DNA of 64,000 nt from positions 37,712,363-37,776,362 of the forward strand of contig JAYGXS010000004.1 in NCBI GenBank assembly GCA_036362985.1, read 5' to 3'. The notes below the pieces were generated by a model. It saw nothing but the letters and a program-made list of their open reading frames with translations. It had not been told where the DNA came from and searched no databases. Source of the DNA: Ligula intestinalis (taxonomy: Eukaryota; Platyhelminthes; Cestoda; Diphyllobothriidea; Diphyllobothriidae). Shown one piece after another: positions 12,108 to 23,392 of this stretch (within the stretch, counting starts at the first letter, position 1; the number at the start of each line of letters is the position of its first letter). The translations under genes were made by a program, and so were the position numbers.

Positions 12108-12545
12108 TATCCTACGGCAACGTATGCAATATACCATTAGAAATACAGTTGGAAATATGTATCACTTGAAAGAATCCATTTTACGGCATTTAGTGTTTGG
12201 AGGTGGTAGCAAAGCTGTTCTTTCAGAAGTCGAACATATGCTTTGGCTGAAATATCCTGGGAGTTTGTGGCACCTAAATAATCCATTTCATCATTTTGGC
12301 TGACATTTCATGAGATAGGCTACCTACAGCATACCTCGGGTTTTTCGCAGATACCTTAACAATTGGGTAGGTGTCGGCTGTGTAGCATCAACTTGACGAA
12401 CGTGTCACTACTCTAATGATTTCGACGAAAATTTCGGTAGCACCTCCCGCAACTCAGCTGAATTATTATGTACAGTCCTGCTCGAAGTAATTATGAAATT
12501 TCTTTCTGGTCTTTGTGTTGGTTCCGATAAAAAACTTAATGGAGT

Positions 12546-12610
12546 CAATACAAGCAAAAATGCGAGTCCTAGGAAGTAATTGAGGAAAAGCAGATGCGAT
12601 CTCTGGGACG
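12546..12610 (-). repeat. PLE terminal module, inverted, next to a PLE 5' end
   Basis: Reverse complement of the terminal module seen at 30388-30450 (GGGACTCGCAT and CAATTACTT parts). It abuts and slightly overlaps the first codons of the PLE ORF at 12594, so a 3'-end module lies inverted at the 5' edge of a PLE. Confidence 0.6.
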
Positions 12611-13667
12611 CGGGGAATACCCAAAACAATACTGGAGAAACCTGCGCAGAAACAATATCAAACCCTCCTCAGCTACGCTAAGAAGATATGCGGAAAGTCA
12701 TCTAGACACCGTTCGAGACGAAATTCAGGAGCTCCAGCGGAACCTGTGCCAGAAGACTGCTGTCCTCGACCATCTTGAAAATTCTGAGAGACAAGCCTTC
12801 GAGAACTACGTACAGACAATCAGAAATAGGCGAACCGAGGTCAAGTGGACCAAGCTCCTACGAAGTCTCCAACCTGTGAAAACATAGCCAGTGCTTCCGA
12901 ACAATCCGGAGCAATACGTGCATAACCTTTCGTCACTACATCTTAACAAGACGCTCCTAGAAGTATTATCTCTTGGTCCTAAGTTTTGCGTGCCACAACG
13001 GAAGCAAAAACAGCCAGACCTGGCAATACAATTTGAGAGTCTCTTCAGTCAGACCTCGGACCAAAAACCCTCAGAGGCCAGGGAAGTTGATTACCTGAAA
13101 TCGACTCTTGTCAATTGCTGTCATCAATACTTAAGAAAGGCTCCAAAATCCATTGGCCCCCTGACCAAGGCTCATATCGATAGCCTCAAGGAGCTGCGCC
13201 GAAATGAAAACATATTGAATACAAGACCGGACAAGGGTTCGGGGATTGTGTTGATGGACAAGAAAGATTACGTGACAAAACTTGAAGAAATATTATCAAA
13301 TCGCACAAAATTTTCACAATCCGATAAAGACAAAGACAGGACTGAAGCTGTTGAAGACAAACTGACAAAGTTACTTAAAGAGCTGCACAAAGAAGGACGT
13401 TTAACAGAAAAGGAGCTGGAGGAACTAAGACCGGTTGGTACTACAATACCAAGAATGTATGGCCTCCCGAAAATCCATAAACAAGGTGTGCCACTCCGTC
13501 CGATCTTGGACATGAGAAACTCACCGTACCACGCCGTGGCAAAATGGCTTGCCGAAAAGTTGAAACCACTTCAGAGCCGCTTGTACCCAAGAAGCCTGAA
13601 AGACACGTTTGAATTCGTGGAGGCTGTCAAGGATACTAATATTGGCGAAACGATGATGCTTCATTAG
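12594..13667 (+). pseudogene. PLE ORF part 1: N-terminus and RT motifs 1-2
   Basis: One frame broken only by a TAG at 12885-12887. It has a coiled, charged N-terminal region (LDTVRDEIQELQRNL), then RT motifs TRPDKGSGIVLMDKKDY and GLPKIHKQGVPLRPILDM (primer-grip-proximal blocks typical of PLE RT), then WLAEKLKPL. It ends at TAG 13665-13667. The frame shifts just before motif A, whose LDVSSLFTNVP is readable in the next frame from 13646. In a live element this would be one polyprotein that primes and reverse transcribes its own RNA at the target. Confidence 0.85.
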
Positions 13668-14527
13668 ATGTATCCTCACTGTTCACCAACGTCCCGGTAG
13701 TTGAAACCATAGAATATCTATGCGACTTCATACGGGAAACACACTACCATATAGGGATGACAGTGGAGAGGCTGAAAGATCTCCTGACATGCTGTACACA
13801 AAATGTACAATTTATCTGTAATGGCCGCTTATACAGGCAAATTGACGGAGTGGTCATGGGCTCACCACTTGGACCATTCCTGGCAAATGTCTTCATGGGC
13901 AAGATCGAGGAAACGAAGCTCAAAGATACTATCAATGACCTTAAGTTCTATGGTCGATATGTGGATGACATCTTTTGTCTGACAAAGAAGACCGCTGATA
14001 TCGATGGTCTTGTCCAAAAATTTAATACCGCCCACACAGCACTCACATTTACAGTGGAAACAGAGGCGAACGAGGAACTCGCTTTCCTAGACGTCCTCTT
14101 ACACAGAAAAGAAGATGGCTCGATACAACGCCGACTATTTAGAAAGAAAACCTGGACTGGGCAATACGTTAATTTTCACAGTTTCGTCCCCTTTAACGTC
14201 AAACGGAACTTAGTCGAGGGAATGGCAGCCAGAATACGTCGTATCTGCTCTCCTGAAATAGTGGAAGTAGAATTGCAGCAACTAAAGAACACACTCCAGG
14301 AAAACGGTTATCTGGAACGGTTCATCCTTCAGAACATCAAGGAACGTGCCCCAACGGTCGCAATTGCAACGGCGGAAAAGAAAGATCTGTTTATAAGACT
14401 GCCGTTTATTGGAGACGCAACGAGTGAACTAGTAAGAAGGCGCCTCAGGACAGCGGTTATGAATGCCTTCCCGGCTGCAAACTTGCGGGTTCTCTTCACT
14501 AACTCCCGTTCTACGAATGGGAGGTAA
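13646..14527 (+). pseudogene. PLE ORF part 2: RT catalytic core
   Basis: Carries motif A (LDVSSLFTNVP near 13664), motif B (DGVVMGSPLGPFLANVFM near 13845) and motif C (FYGRYVDDIFCL near 13950, with the catalytic Asp pair intact), followed by LAFLDVLLHRKEDGS. A basic connector region follows (RRICSPEIVEVELQQ). The frame ends at a TAA just after 14524. The catalytic residues are intact, so the element was active not long ago on the evolutionary scale (inference). Confidence 0.88.
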
Positions 14528-14972
14528 GGACAGACTACCGTTTCAGGCCACATCTATGTACATCTATTCGTTCACCTGTTCCTGTGGAGCGGGCTATATT
14601 GGCCGAACAACGCGACGTCTGGAGAAGAGAATGCGTGAGCACATACCAGCTTGGCTCAGCAGAGGGGAAAATAGACCGACCTCAAGCTCAATCCTCGCCC
14701 ACCTCATTGATACAAACCACCAAGTGGACGCGAGTGAAGTTTTTCGGGTCATATACCGCACGCCAACGCACTTCTCCAAAGGCCTGCGCAAACGGGTGTT
14801 AGCCACAGCAGAAGCTATGGCAATCCGGCTAGCAAAACCCATTCTATGCTGTCAAAAAGCGCTGGTTCAAGCCATCGGCCTCCCTTGGCCGACTGCACGC
14901 GGAAATCCAACACTTCTGAAGCCACAGAAGACAAATCTAGGGAGAATAGTCAAGCGCAAGCTGCGCGGCTGA
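14463..14972 (+). pseudogene. PLE ORF part 3: GIY-YIG endonuclease
   Basis: A +1-shifted frame overlaps the end of part 2. It encodes SMYIYSFTCSCGAGYIGRTT, the Y-x-F ... YIG signature of GIY-YIG nucleases with a Cys pair between the two halves. It continues with RRLEKRMREHI (catalytic Arg and the RxxxH block) and a C-terminal helix LATAEAMAIRLAKP with the expected Glu. It ends at TGA 14970-14972. In PLEs this domain nicks target DNA to start reverse transcription. Confidence 0.88.
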
Positions 14973-17956
14973 CATACAGAACTCAATCCGCGGACCGCAA
15001 GAACATCCCCCCTATCTCATCTGGGCATGGCAACCAGCGTCCGACCCGCGCAGGCGCCCGCGTGGCTAATTGCTTTGGCCGAATTGAGCCTCAACAGGGA
15101 ATATTGGTTGGGCAGTTCGTTGCACTTGCCTATAGACTGGGGTCGGTAAACCATGATTCAATCAACTGGCGTCTCGTACGATTGTCACTTCTCGCGAGGA
15201 TTTAGGCTGAATTTGCCTGCCTCTTTTGCATATATTATTGGTCACTTTGGGACTGCCTACAGAGCTCCAGCACACAACGGATTGAGTGCTACGGTTACGT
15301 TCAACCTGAGTTAGCTTCACACTTTTCTACTCTGCAGTATTGCTGCACAGTGTTATAAATTAACTGGAAATGCATCTGTGAAAATTTATCCAACACCAAA
15401 ATACACCGTACCAGACGCGCATCTATTGGCCGTTGTATTCTTCTGGCTGTGTTAACCTGCTCGGGGTTATAACTTTTTTTGGCTAGTGAACATTGCATTT
15501 TCACACAGGTAACTCTTTAGAAGTGTGCTGCCTAGTCCCTTATGTGCGAACGAAACAATTAAGGGGCAATTTTCACGTTATTCCAAAATATATACCTACA
15601 GTGTGTTGCCTCCTTTACAGCCTTCCGTCAGCGGTCAACGTCCAACGACCAACTTTGATGGCAATTGCCTTCAGAGAAGTTGGAGTGTGATCACGACCAT
15701 AGTTGCGAACATTTAAAAGGTTGCTTGCTTTGCAAGTACACTTAATAAAAACCTTTTGTTGGTTTACGAAAATGTAACTTCGGGGAGCGAGAAAAAGGGA
15801 AATGAGGAGACACCAATAAATTGTTGTAGTCACAACGTTTTGTTCTTGTGTAAAAGCTCAGTTAGTTTTATGGTGTGTGAAAGCACGAATTTAGACGAGA
15901 GTCGTGGCAGACCAGTCTTCTGAGTTGGAGAGAAACTAAGCAGGAGTTTGGATGTTGACCTCAATCGCCAGGTAAAATTACCTGGGCTATGAACTGGGGG
16001 AAATAATAATATCGGAACTTCGCGCGAACGATTACTTGCGCCAATGAGGCAGATTTGGGACTGCGCTACTAGACGGCACGTAGCAAAATGCAAATATATT
16101 GCACGTACAGAGCACTACCGACGCAGTCAGACTCACTGTGATAAAGGCAACAAAAAGGAGAAAAAAACAGGAGAAAGGGAAGCTGAAAAAAGACCGGAGG
16201 ACCAGCAGACACGAGGAGAGCTTGCAAGTCCCAAACTCGTCTCGCGGGTGTGCTGGCGCTGTCTTCGAGAAGGCAACGGTGGATCCTTCTATAACAATTC
16301 GCCTCAACATCGCGTCGTACAGACGTTAAGCGGTGAATCGTTTTGGCGGATTCCAGTCGAGCGGCGGCAGAGCTAGCCGTATGATCACCCACAACGCCCA
16401 CTACATGCCCCCCCCTCTTGCGTCAATTATTTATATTAAAACAGACTCCAGCAGAATCTGCCGCGCCCTCATCCACTCCGCACGGGAGGTATCACAACGA
16501 TCAGTACAGAAGAACCTAGTTTAGCAGCTACATTGCCTTGTAGCAGGTGGATGCTGTAAAAACCATGATCTCTCTGTTTGTACTTCGCTTTTTTAGTTTG
16601 CTGTCGCGCATGATAGACTTTAGCATAGACTCAGAACGTCTGCGAGATAAAGTTGTTATTCCAGCCATCGAGTCTTCATCTTTTTTTATTTCCTGCCATA
16701 GCATGCCACTAAAACATTCTGATTGTAAAAATTACACCGTTTTCACCTTCTTATATGTAAAGTAGCCTGCCACGATCTGTGCAGCCTTTTACTAGGTTAA
16801 TCCAGTGTTCGCCACCTCAACCTCCCGTAGTTTTGTGATCAAGATGTCGCCCGCCTAGCCAAAGGGACAAATAATAAAACTCCTTGTCTTGTTTGGGAAA
16901 GTCGAACGTATTCATCTTTTTCCTGAATCTTCCCTCATCGCCATTTTTAATTTTCGGGTTTCCTTACAGTCCTAAAGAACCTTAGGGTTGTCAAGGTCAG
17001 CGTGTCAGCCACGGGCAAGCGGTCGTTCTCTCTGCCTCAATTTGCGTCGCTTGTCCACCAGGCAAGCTCTCCCTCTATGGTGTCCAACTAGGACAATACA
17101 GTCAATTCATGTTCATAATTAACTTCGCCGGCGTGTTTAGTTTTTTCTCGCGTCAAACGCCTGCTCATGTGGCTATATTTTGATGCCCTCACTACATCAG
17201 TCAGAATATGTTGGTAACGTTAAATTCTATGGAAAATGAGATCGGAAACTGTCAACGATAAAGTAATGGCGCCAAATTCCAGGTAGAATGGACTTGAGTT
17301 TGTCTTTAGGATTACTTTTAGGATTGAGTTTATGGCTACCATTAAGGTCGTGACAAGCCCGTTAACCGCGATGGCCTCCTCCTGACATGATCCAAACACT
17401 TTCAGCAGCAGAACATCCGACTTACATATTCCCTTCGCCCTCCCCCCACAGGCGACAGTTTTTCCCAAAATACCACAAATAGCATTCAAAACTAGACTTA
17501 TGAATGATGCCTAAGGAGTTTTTTTTACTGTCAGCCTCCCTACCGCAGTTCCATCACTGGCAACGCCACATGCTCTGCATCATAGCTATGTATAAAGAGG
17601 GAGTTAAAAGGTATTTACTTATATTTCCCTAATAAAACTGAATAGAGCTGAACTAGGTTTAGGGTACCGAGTAAGACTATGGTTTAGGTCCTTGTTTGAG
17701 CAACTGTCTGGGCTAGGACAGATGAATATTTACCCCTACTAGGGTTATGCAGAGAAACACGTTTATTAATTGAGCAGGATGTTTTTCTTCCCTTGTTTCG
17801 TTTAGAGGACCATATGCGTAATCTTTAACAAGATGTGAGCTTTACTAAAGACGACAGGGTCTGTGGTCCGCATGTTGAAGACCGCAAGTGCCCCAATTAA
17901 CGTTCACGAGATAGTTATACCTTAATTCTTTTCTGGCCTGACTACTACTTCTTATG

Positions 17957-17973
17957 CTGCTGCTGCTGCTGGC
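17957..17973. repeat. short CTG microsatellite
   Basis: Five to six CTG/GCT units in intron 3. No other significance seen. Confidence 0.6.
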
Positions 17974-18671
17974 AAAACTCTGTCAGAGGATCATCTTATA
18001 GATGCCATTTTCTGAAATATCGTTGGGTTGGCAGGTGAATATGGTGAAAGGAAGTTGACTGATGAGGTTACAGGTCATCCTGACTGCTTTGCTTTGACGC
18101 TCAACATAGATCGTTGATAGGGAGTCGCGTAGCGATTAGTAGTATGCACCGTTTCTGCCATCAGCCAGTCATAGCCGGCGGCAGAACCTCAAACACAGTG
18201 TCCTTGTTCATTTCGCACTAAAATGTCGAAACTTCTACGACCGAGCCACGGGTTCTTTTACCTGTCCAATTCTCACACTATAGCTTGTGAATGTGTTCAT
18301 TTGAAATTGGGATGCGCGATTAGGAGAAGCAGTGCCTTACGTCCACTACTCCCAGACTGTCCCTCTATGACTGCCTGACTGCTACCAGTTATATCGAAAT
18401 TTACATTATAATTTTCATTGGCTGAGTAAAACAGGCCCATTTTGAACCAACACCTTAAGCATATGAACATTCCTAGAGTGAGGACACTTTCAATCTCCCA
18501 AGGTTTTTAAACTGAAGTGCTTGGTGTTTCCTTGTACCTTGCTATTTAATTACTTGCCATACCCGAAGCAACTGCCTTTAGACTCCCTTTTGATGACCAC
18601 TTTTATTCCATTTTTATTCTACCCTGTAATGAAAGTGGGTGCCATGTTTCCTCCGATTTGTTTTTTGTCAG

Positions 18672-19148
18672 GACGCCGGCGCACGCATTCTCCGAAGACT
18701 GCAGAAGGAAGTGTTAGCCGCTGACCGCACCCATCTCCAAGATACTGCCAATACGTCTGCCGACCATGTTACTGCTGTGGCTGCTGCTGCGGGCGCCCCC
18801 GCGATGACCGCAATCGGTTTATCCGAACACGGCGGACAAAAGAGTGAGAGTATGCGCCGTCGGCGCACGCCAGGCGTCAAGTTTCCAAGTCGTTTTGGTC
18901 AAATCAAGCGCCGTGCCACCGGTCGGAAGTCTTCTCGCCATGCAGTTGACCCCACACTAGCGGTGGCACCGGCGACCGCCACTGCCGTGCTTGGTAATGG
19001 TAGTAGTCCTACTGTCTCCCTCCCGCCCGTTCGAGACCCCGCTCTGGCTGATCACAAAGAGTCAATGGCTGTCGCATCTCGTCTCATCTCCTCGTCTGCG
19101 CCTGCACCCACCTCCCGCTGGAGTATCACTCACTCCAGTGACTTTGCT
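18672..19148 (+). CDS. PACS: PACS exon 4: basic/Ser-rich linker
   Basis: 159 codons, phase 0 in and out, with acceptor TTTTTTGTCAG and donor GTAAGA at 19149. It starts DAGARILRRLQKEVLAADR, has an Ala-rich run, then a strongly basic stretch (MRRRRTPGVKFPSR, IKRRATGRKSSRH) and ends SITHSSDFA. The position corresponds to the poorly conserved linker between the RPFF block and the IPRK segment of PACS, which in vertebrates is also basic and Ser-rich. Assignment rests on frame, splice sites and order rather than residue identity. A weaker alternative donor (GTGCAG at 19174) would restore phase with exon 5. Confidence 0.7.
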
Positions 19149-19888
19149 GTAAGAAGGCGGGTTTTCGGAATTGGTGCAGAATCATGCTACAGTAGTATGG
19201 ATGAAAAATAGGGTCGGGGTTGCTCGAGGCAGCGTTTATCGGGCATCCCAGAACTTTGCTTTCTTCCCATCCCGGTAAAAAAGAGCGCCTCCGTAGTTAT
19301 AAATAGCTGTTTCTGAGGATAAGAAGACTAGCAATCAACCGAGTCATCATACCTATCCATTTTGTATACATGTATTATGCATTCTTATTTAAAACAGGTG
19401 TAGGCAGCAGGATTTAATGGTCAGTGACGGTTTGTTAACTGCAGCCCGTCTCCGCATGACATAGGTAACGAATGGAAGCATATAGCCGCTTGAGTTTTCT
19501 CAGAAAGACAACAAATAACGACATTTATATTTTAATTTTTGTATCCAACCTAGCTCCTGCCATTATAAAGTCGTCGGCACCAGCTCACATTACGCTAAAC
19601 TTATCCTTCCCAAATAGTATCCTGATTATCTCGCGCACCAGCCGCCTTTTGTAGATTAGATTTTCTGCCTAGGCCGCGGCATTTTCGCGTGATATTTCTT
19701 CATGCGGCCGTTGCTTATGACATTAGGTTTGGAATGTTTATCAGTCCTCCGCCCCTCCCCCCCTCGAACCCCCTTCGTTTTGTGTCATCTGGGAATACTG
19801 CTGTCGGGGTGTGAAGGCCTGGATGGGGAAGCCAGGCATTTTGACTGTTGCCAGGCTGCGCTCCAGCATGTCAAGCCGTTGGGCGCTT

Positions 19889-19946
19889 CACCTCCTCCTC
19901 CTCCTCCTCCTCCTCCTCCTCCTCCTCCTCCTCCTCCTCCTCCTTC
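19889..19946. repeat. CTC trinucleotide microsatellite
   Basis: About 19 CTC units running directly into the run of N. It generates false poly-Leu, poly-Ser, poly-Pro and poly-Glu frames on both strands. Confidence 0.95.
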
Positions 19947-20046
19947 NNNNNNNNNNNNNNNNNNNNNNNNNNNNNNNNNNNNNNNNNNNNNNNNNNNNNN
20001 NNNNNNNNNNNNNNNNNNNNNNNNNNNNNNNNNNNNNNNNNNNNNN
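19947..20046. other. assembly gap (100 N)
   Basis: Exactly 100 N, the conventional size for a gap of unknown length, at the end of the CTC repeat. Confidence 0.99.
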
Positions 20047-20924
20047 AGAGGGGATAAATCAGAAAAGACCACAATTCGTACGTGGCAGGGTCTATTCTAA
20101 CTGATTTTTGAGCATATTCCGGTTCCCATATGTTTAAAGGGTTTTTAGTGCCCAAATTTGGTTTCAAATGCCCCTGGTTAGCCTTCCTATGCAGACGTGT
20201 CAGCCCTTTCGCCAGCCAATATCGATGTTTTGTCAGCCTTAAGGGCAATTTTGAGCAAGTTCAGGAAGAGCTTAGCAAACTAAACTCGCACCATTAGCAA
20301 TAATAATCGATAATTAGGTAGTCGCGAACAATGACGTCCAGATTTTTTCACATGGAGTGAGGACTTGCGCAGCATCTTTGGCGCTCCCACTTCTCTCACA
20401 ATGTTCCGATGGGAAAAATGCCAGGACGACGTGATGTGAGTGCGGCTGTAGTAGTTAACAGATCTGGAGAGCCCGTCTGCGCTAATCACACAGATGATTT
20501 AGTTCCCACTACAGGTCCCAGACTAAAGTAAAGATGGCTTTCATCTCACGTCGATGTTAAGGTCATTATGTTTACATTAAGTAGTCATTACAGCTGTACT
20601 ATCAGTCTTGAAAGAGTTTCGGTTATCTCGCTGGTTGGCAGCCCTCTGATTCACAGTTATTAGCCCGTTCTGGCCGATTTATTTGCCCAAACTCTATTAT
20701 ACGTATGTGAGGAATGCGCTGGTGTGCTCTGAAGATGGAATACCCAGAATCGGCATTCCTCCCTCTTTCCTTTCCCTCTTTATATTTGTGCACCCATCGA
20801 CTTTTTCATATAGGCGTGTAATGTTCGTTCTTGAATAATATATGATCGTCGCATCCCTCGTCACAGAGTCTGCGTCGGATCCATTATCCCCTTCACATTT
20901 ACCGACTAATTGATTCTAGCTACA

Positions 20925-21405
20925 AGCTTTGGTAGTATCACGAGTGAATGAGATCGTTCCTTTGGTCGGTTTTTCCATAAATACTGGGAAGATCAAATCA
21001 TTCTCGAGCTGCATCGCTGACCACGAGAGGGCGCCCCTGGGTATTAATGACTGTTAGGTGGAAGAAATAGATAGCTTTAAACACCTTATGGCTAAGCTGC
21101 TACCGAATGGACAGAGCAAGGACGACATTTTCTCCCAAATCGATATGGCTTCCCAGGTTTTCCCAATTCTCCAGAAGCGCCTATGGATCCGACGCGACAT
21201 CTCCATCGCCAGGAAGATCCGTATCTCTCGCGCATCCATCCAATCAGTCGTTCTTTATGGATTTGAACGTCGGGCCTTGCGCGTTGAAAGTGAGGGAAGA
21301 TTGGAATTATTTGACCACCGCTGCCTGGGGACCATCCTTCGAGTGACGCACCGGCGTTATCTTAAATGAGACAGTCTGTTGTCAGACGGTTATATCACCG
21401 CAAAC
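20925..21405 (+). mobile_element. RTE LINE fragment (RT C-terminal part)
   Basis: Matches the RTE at about 60420-60910. VEEIDSFKHLMAKLLPNGQ aligns with IEEVDSFQYLRARLLLNGQ, and FDHRCLGTILRV with FDHRCLRTILRV. The frame is open over 100 codons (21058-21369). Where the larger copy has a TGA stop (GGATCTGACGTGAC), this one keeps the Arg codons (GGATCCGACGCGAC). Confidence 0.8.
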
Positions 21406-23336
21406 CTTAATTTGACCATGATGTTAGAAGCTCTAACAGTTTTGCTGTTAGCTGATTACATCATTTTAATTGACTGCCGATGGCAGACTAACCAACCATT
21501 TCGTTCTCACCTCTACTATTGATCGGCTCAAACGTCCTCGAAACGTTTGTATACATTTTGGCGTGTTACTCACCTAAGTTCACTATCGTCAGAGTAACCA
21601 AGTTTTAGATTCAAAAGAATAGTTAGGTCAGTACATATATATGGAGAAAATGTGACTAAAGTTCTTCGAATACCAGTGGAGTGTAGGTAGAAGGCAGAAA
21701 GAGAAAGTAAGCTGCGCGACAATGAAGGTGCAAAAGAACCTTTTCAGGCACAAAAGGGCACAGCGAAATGCATACAGTCAACTGACCTTTCTCCATGCTA
21801 AATGTGGGACTTGCATGAGATGCTGCTGTGTGCACAACACTAGTGTGCATAACGTAATGGCAGTTGATTCTGCTGTTGCTAGTAGGCACTGATTCAGTGG
21901 CTTAGAGTAGTTTGGAGGGACGTTAGAAATTACGTTGTAGGTCCGCATGACCGGAACCGATCATGTGCGAAAATTGCGCTGCATATGCTCCTAACTTCTT
22001 TGCTTCACCGAGAATTCTCCGCATTCCTTTGGATTGATGCCAATTCTTATTATGAATGTAACCTGTACCACAGGCCTAACGAGAATTTATAAAAAGCCAA
22101 CGTATGTTCAACAACTAGTCTTTTGAATCCGTCCATGGCCATTTTCACAATGCATCTAATTTTAAAGAGCTAAGTTCGAAAAACGTACGTTTTCGATTAT
22201 GGCTTGTACAGCAATATAGGGGAGGGTTGAGGGACAAAAGTTTGAACAGCCAGTAAACAGCAATAATTTAATGAAGTATTTTCCCGCGAAGTTTATTTTA
22301 CACCACTGAAGTTAGTAATCAACTGCTCCCCCCCATCGAGGTCGTTAAATAAAAAAACACAGTCGCTCAAGCCACGTCAACCCTGTCTACATACTGTCAC
22401 AATGGATACTGTAGTGCACTTTTAAATTTGCAAAAATAGCGGCATTAGGATCGTTCTTTGTGGCCTCCTTAAACACCTGTCTTGTGCTTCATTTTTGCCG
22501 CTGATTGTTCAATTAAGGTGATTATGGGTTGGCGTAGTGTTAGGGTGTGGTGTTCATCTGTCGGTCTACAAATCACTGAGATCACTTATTAAGTGACATC
22601 CACTTTTGGTACGGGAATCGTTGGAAATAAGAAGAAGATGGCATAAACCACGCCCCCAGAATTAGTTCCACCTGCCCAGGGGAACGTGGACTCAATTCAG
22701 TAGGATCTCTTATTGCACTGCTTCCGTGTTAAAATAATAACATCACGCACGAATTGTCTGTTTTCATGTTTTCTAAAAGACTGCATCAGCCGTTCGTCTT
22801 CCGAAAAAGGCATTTGAATTTTGAACTCCTTTTTCTGTCTACCAACTTGACGTTGAAAACCGATGTCCGTTGTATCCTATGCGCGTGGATAACTGATGCC
22901 TGCAGTCCAAGCTTCCGTTTTTTTATCTTCCGTTCGGAAACATTCAATATAATTTCCTCATACCCCTCGTTTTCTCACAGCACTCTCTTTCCTCTCCCCC
23001 ACCCCTTCTTTTCCCGATCATTATCCTTTCCCTAAGCTGCCCTTTCCTCCGTTACTTCCCCTTTCCCCTCCTGGTCTCACTTTTATCCCTCTCGCCTGGT
23101 CCTTCTCCCAAACCACTACTTTTATCAGCTCCCTTTTCCTTCTTTTTTACTTGTTTCTTATCTTATTTTTGCATCCTTATCTTACTCGTCCCATACCGTT
23201 TCTCATTCCCTTTGCCTCTGTTGGTCAAATCTCCCCAGTTGTTTTTATTTCCCACTTTTTCGGCTCTTCTCCATCTTGTTGCGACTTTTCCGTTTCATCC
23301 CCCTCATGCTCCTACACCTGCACCATGATAAAGCAG

Positions 23337-23392
23337 ATTCCTCCTCTGATGTCGTCACCATTCCGAAGTCAGTTGCCACCCAATTACTGCAG
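23337..23392 (+). CDS. PACS: PACS exon 5: IPK segment
   Basis: A 56-bp exon, phase 1 in and phase 0 out. It encodes (D)SSSDVVTIPKSVATQLLQ and has acceptor AAAGCAG and donor GTATAT. The IPK-SV-x-QLL pattern parallels IPRKTVYDQLNHIL in vertebrate PACS, and the next exon continues in frame into the matching segment. The required entering phase (1) does not agree with exon 4's best donor. Confidence 0.65.

Larger units (their letters stand above)
12594..14972 (+). mobile_element. nearly intact Penelope-like element
   Basis: A single PLE polyprotein in conserved order: an N-terminal helical region, the RT domain, and a C-terminal GIY-YIG endonuclease. About 790 codons are readable with only three lesions: an in-frame TAG (12885-12887), one frameshift near 13640-13660 and one near 14480-14520. 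The RT catalytic motif reads YVDD. The GIY-YIG module with an upstream CSCG cluster is typical of endonuclease-bearing PLEs. This is the least decayed element in the window, suggesting a young insertion. It lies wholly inside PACS intron 3, in the same direction as the gene. Confidence 0.9.
5060..18671 (+). other. PACS intron 3
   Basis: 13.6 kb. Contents: a decayed SINE (6268-6350), a minus-strand Jockey-like LINE (6735-9225), an RTE 3' fragment (9815-10130), a dispersed AT-rich repeat (11186-11705), a tRNA-derived SINE (11986-12107) and a nearly intact PLE (12594-14972). Nothing is recognised in 5060-6260, 10130-11180 or 15000-18670, apart from a short CTG run near 17957. A further in-frame PACS exon of length 3n could be hidden here. 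Confidence 0.65.
19149..23336 (+). other. PACS intron 4
   Basis: 4.2 kb with a CTC microsatellite and assembly gap (19889-20046) and an RTE fragment (20925-21405). Nothing is recognised in 21405-23336 beyond a pyrimidine-rich stretch near 22950-23320 leading to exon 5. A small missing exon of length 3n+1 may lie here. Confidence 0.6.

Noticed and set aside
12408..12629. Minus-strand frame containing LNYFLGL, also seen near 30400 and 42560
   Set aside because: The shared peptide is only the PLE terminal DNA module translated. Not a protein family.
18056..18095. CTGATGAG motif
   Set aside because: No GAAA box or stems at the right distance.
19785..20104. Open frames of poly-Leu, poly-Ser, poly-Pro and poly-Glu on both strands
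   Set aside because: They are translations of the CTC microsatellite and the 100-N gap.
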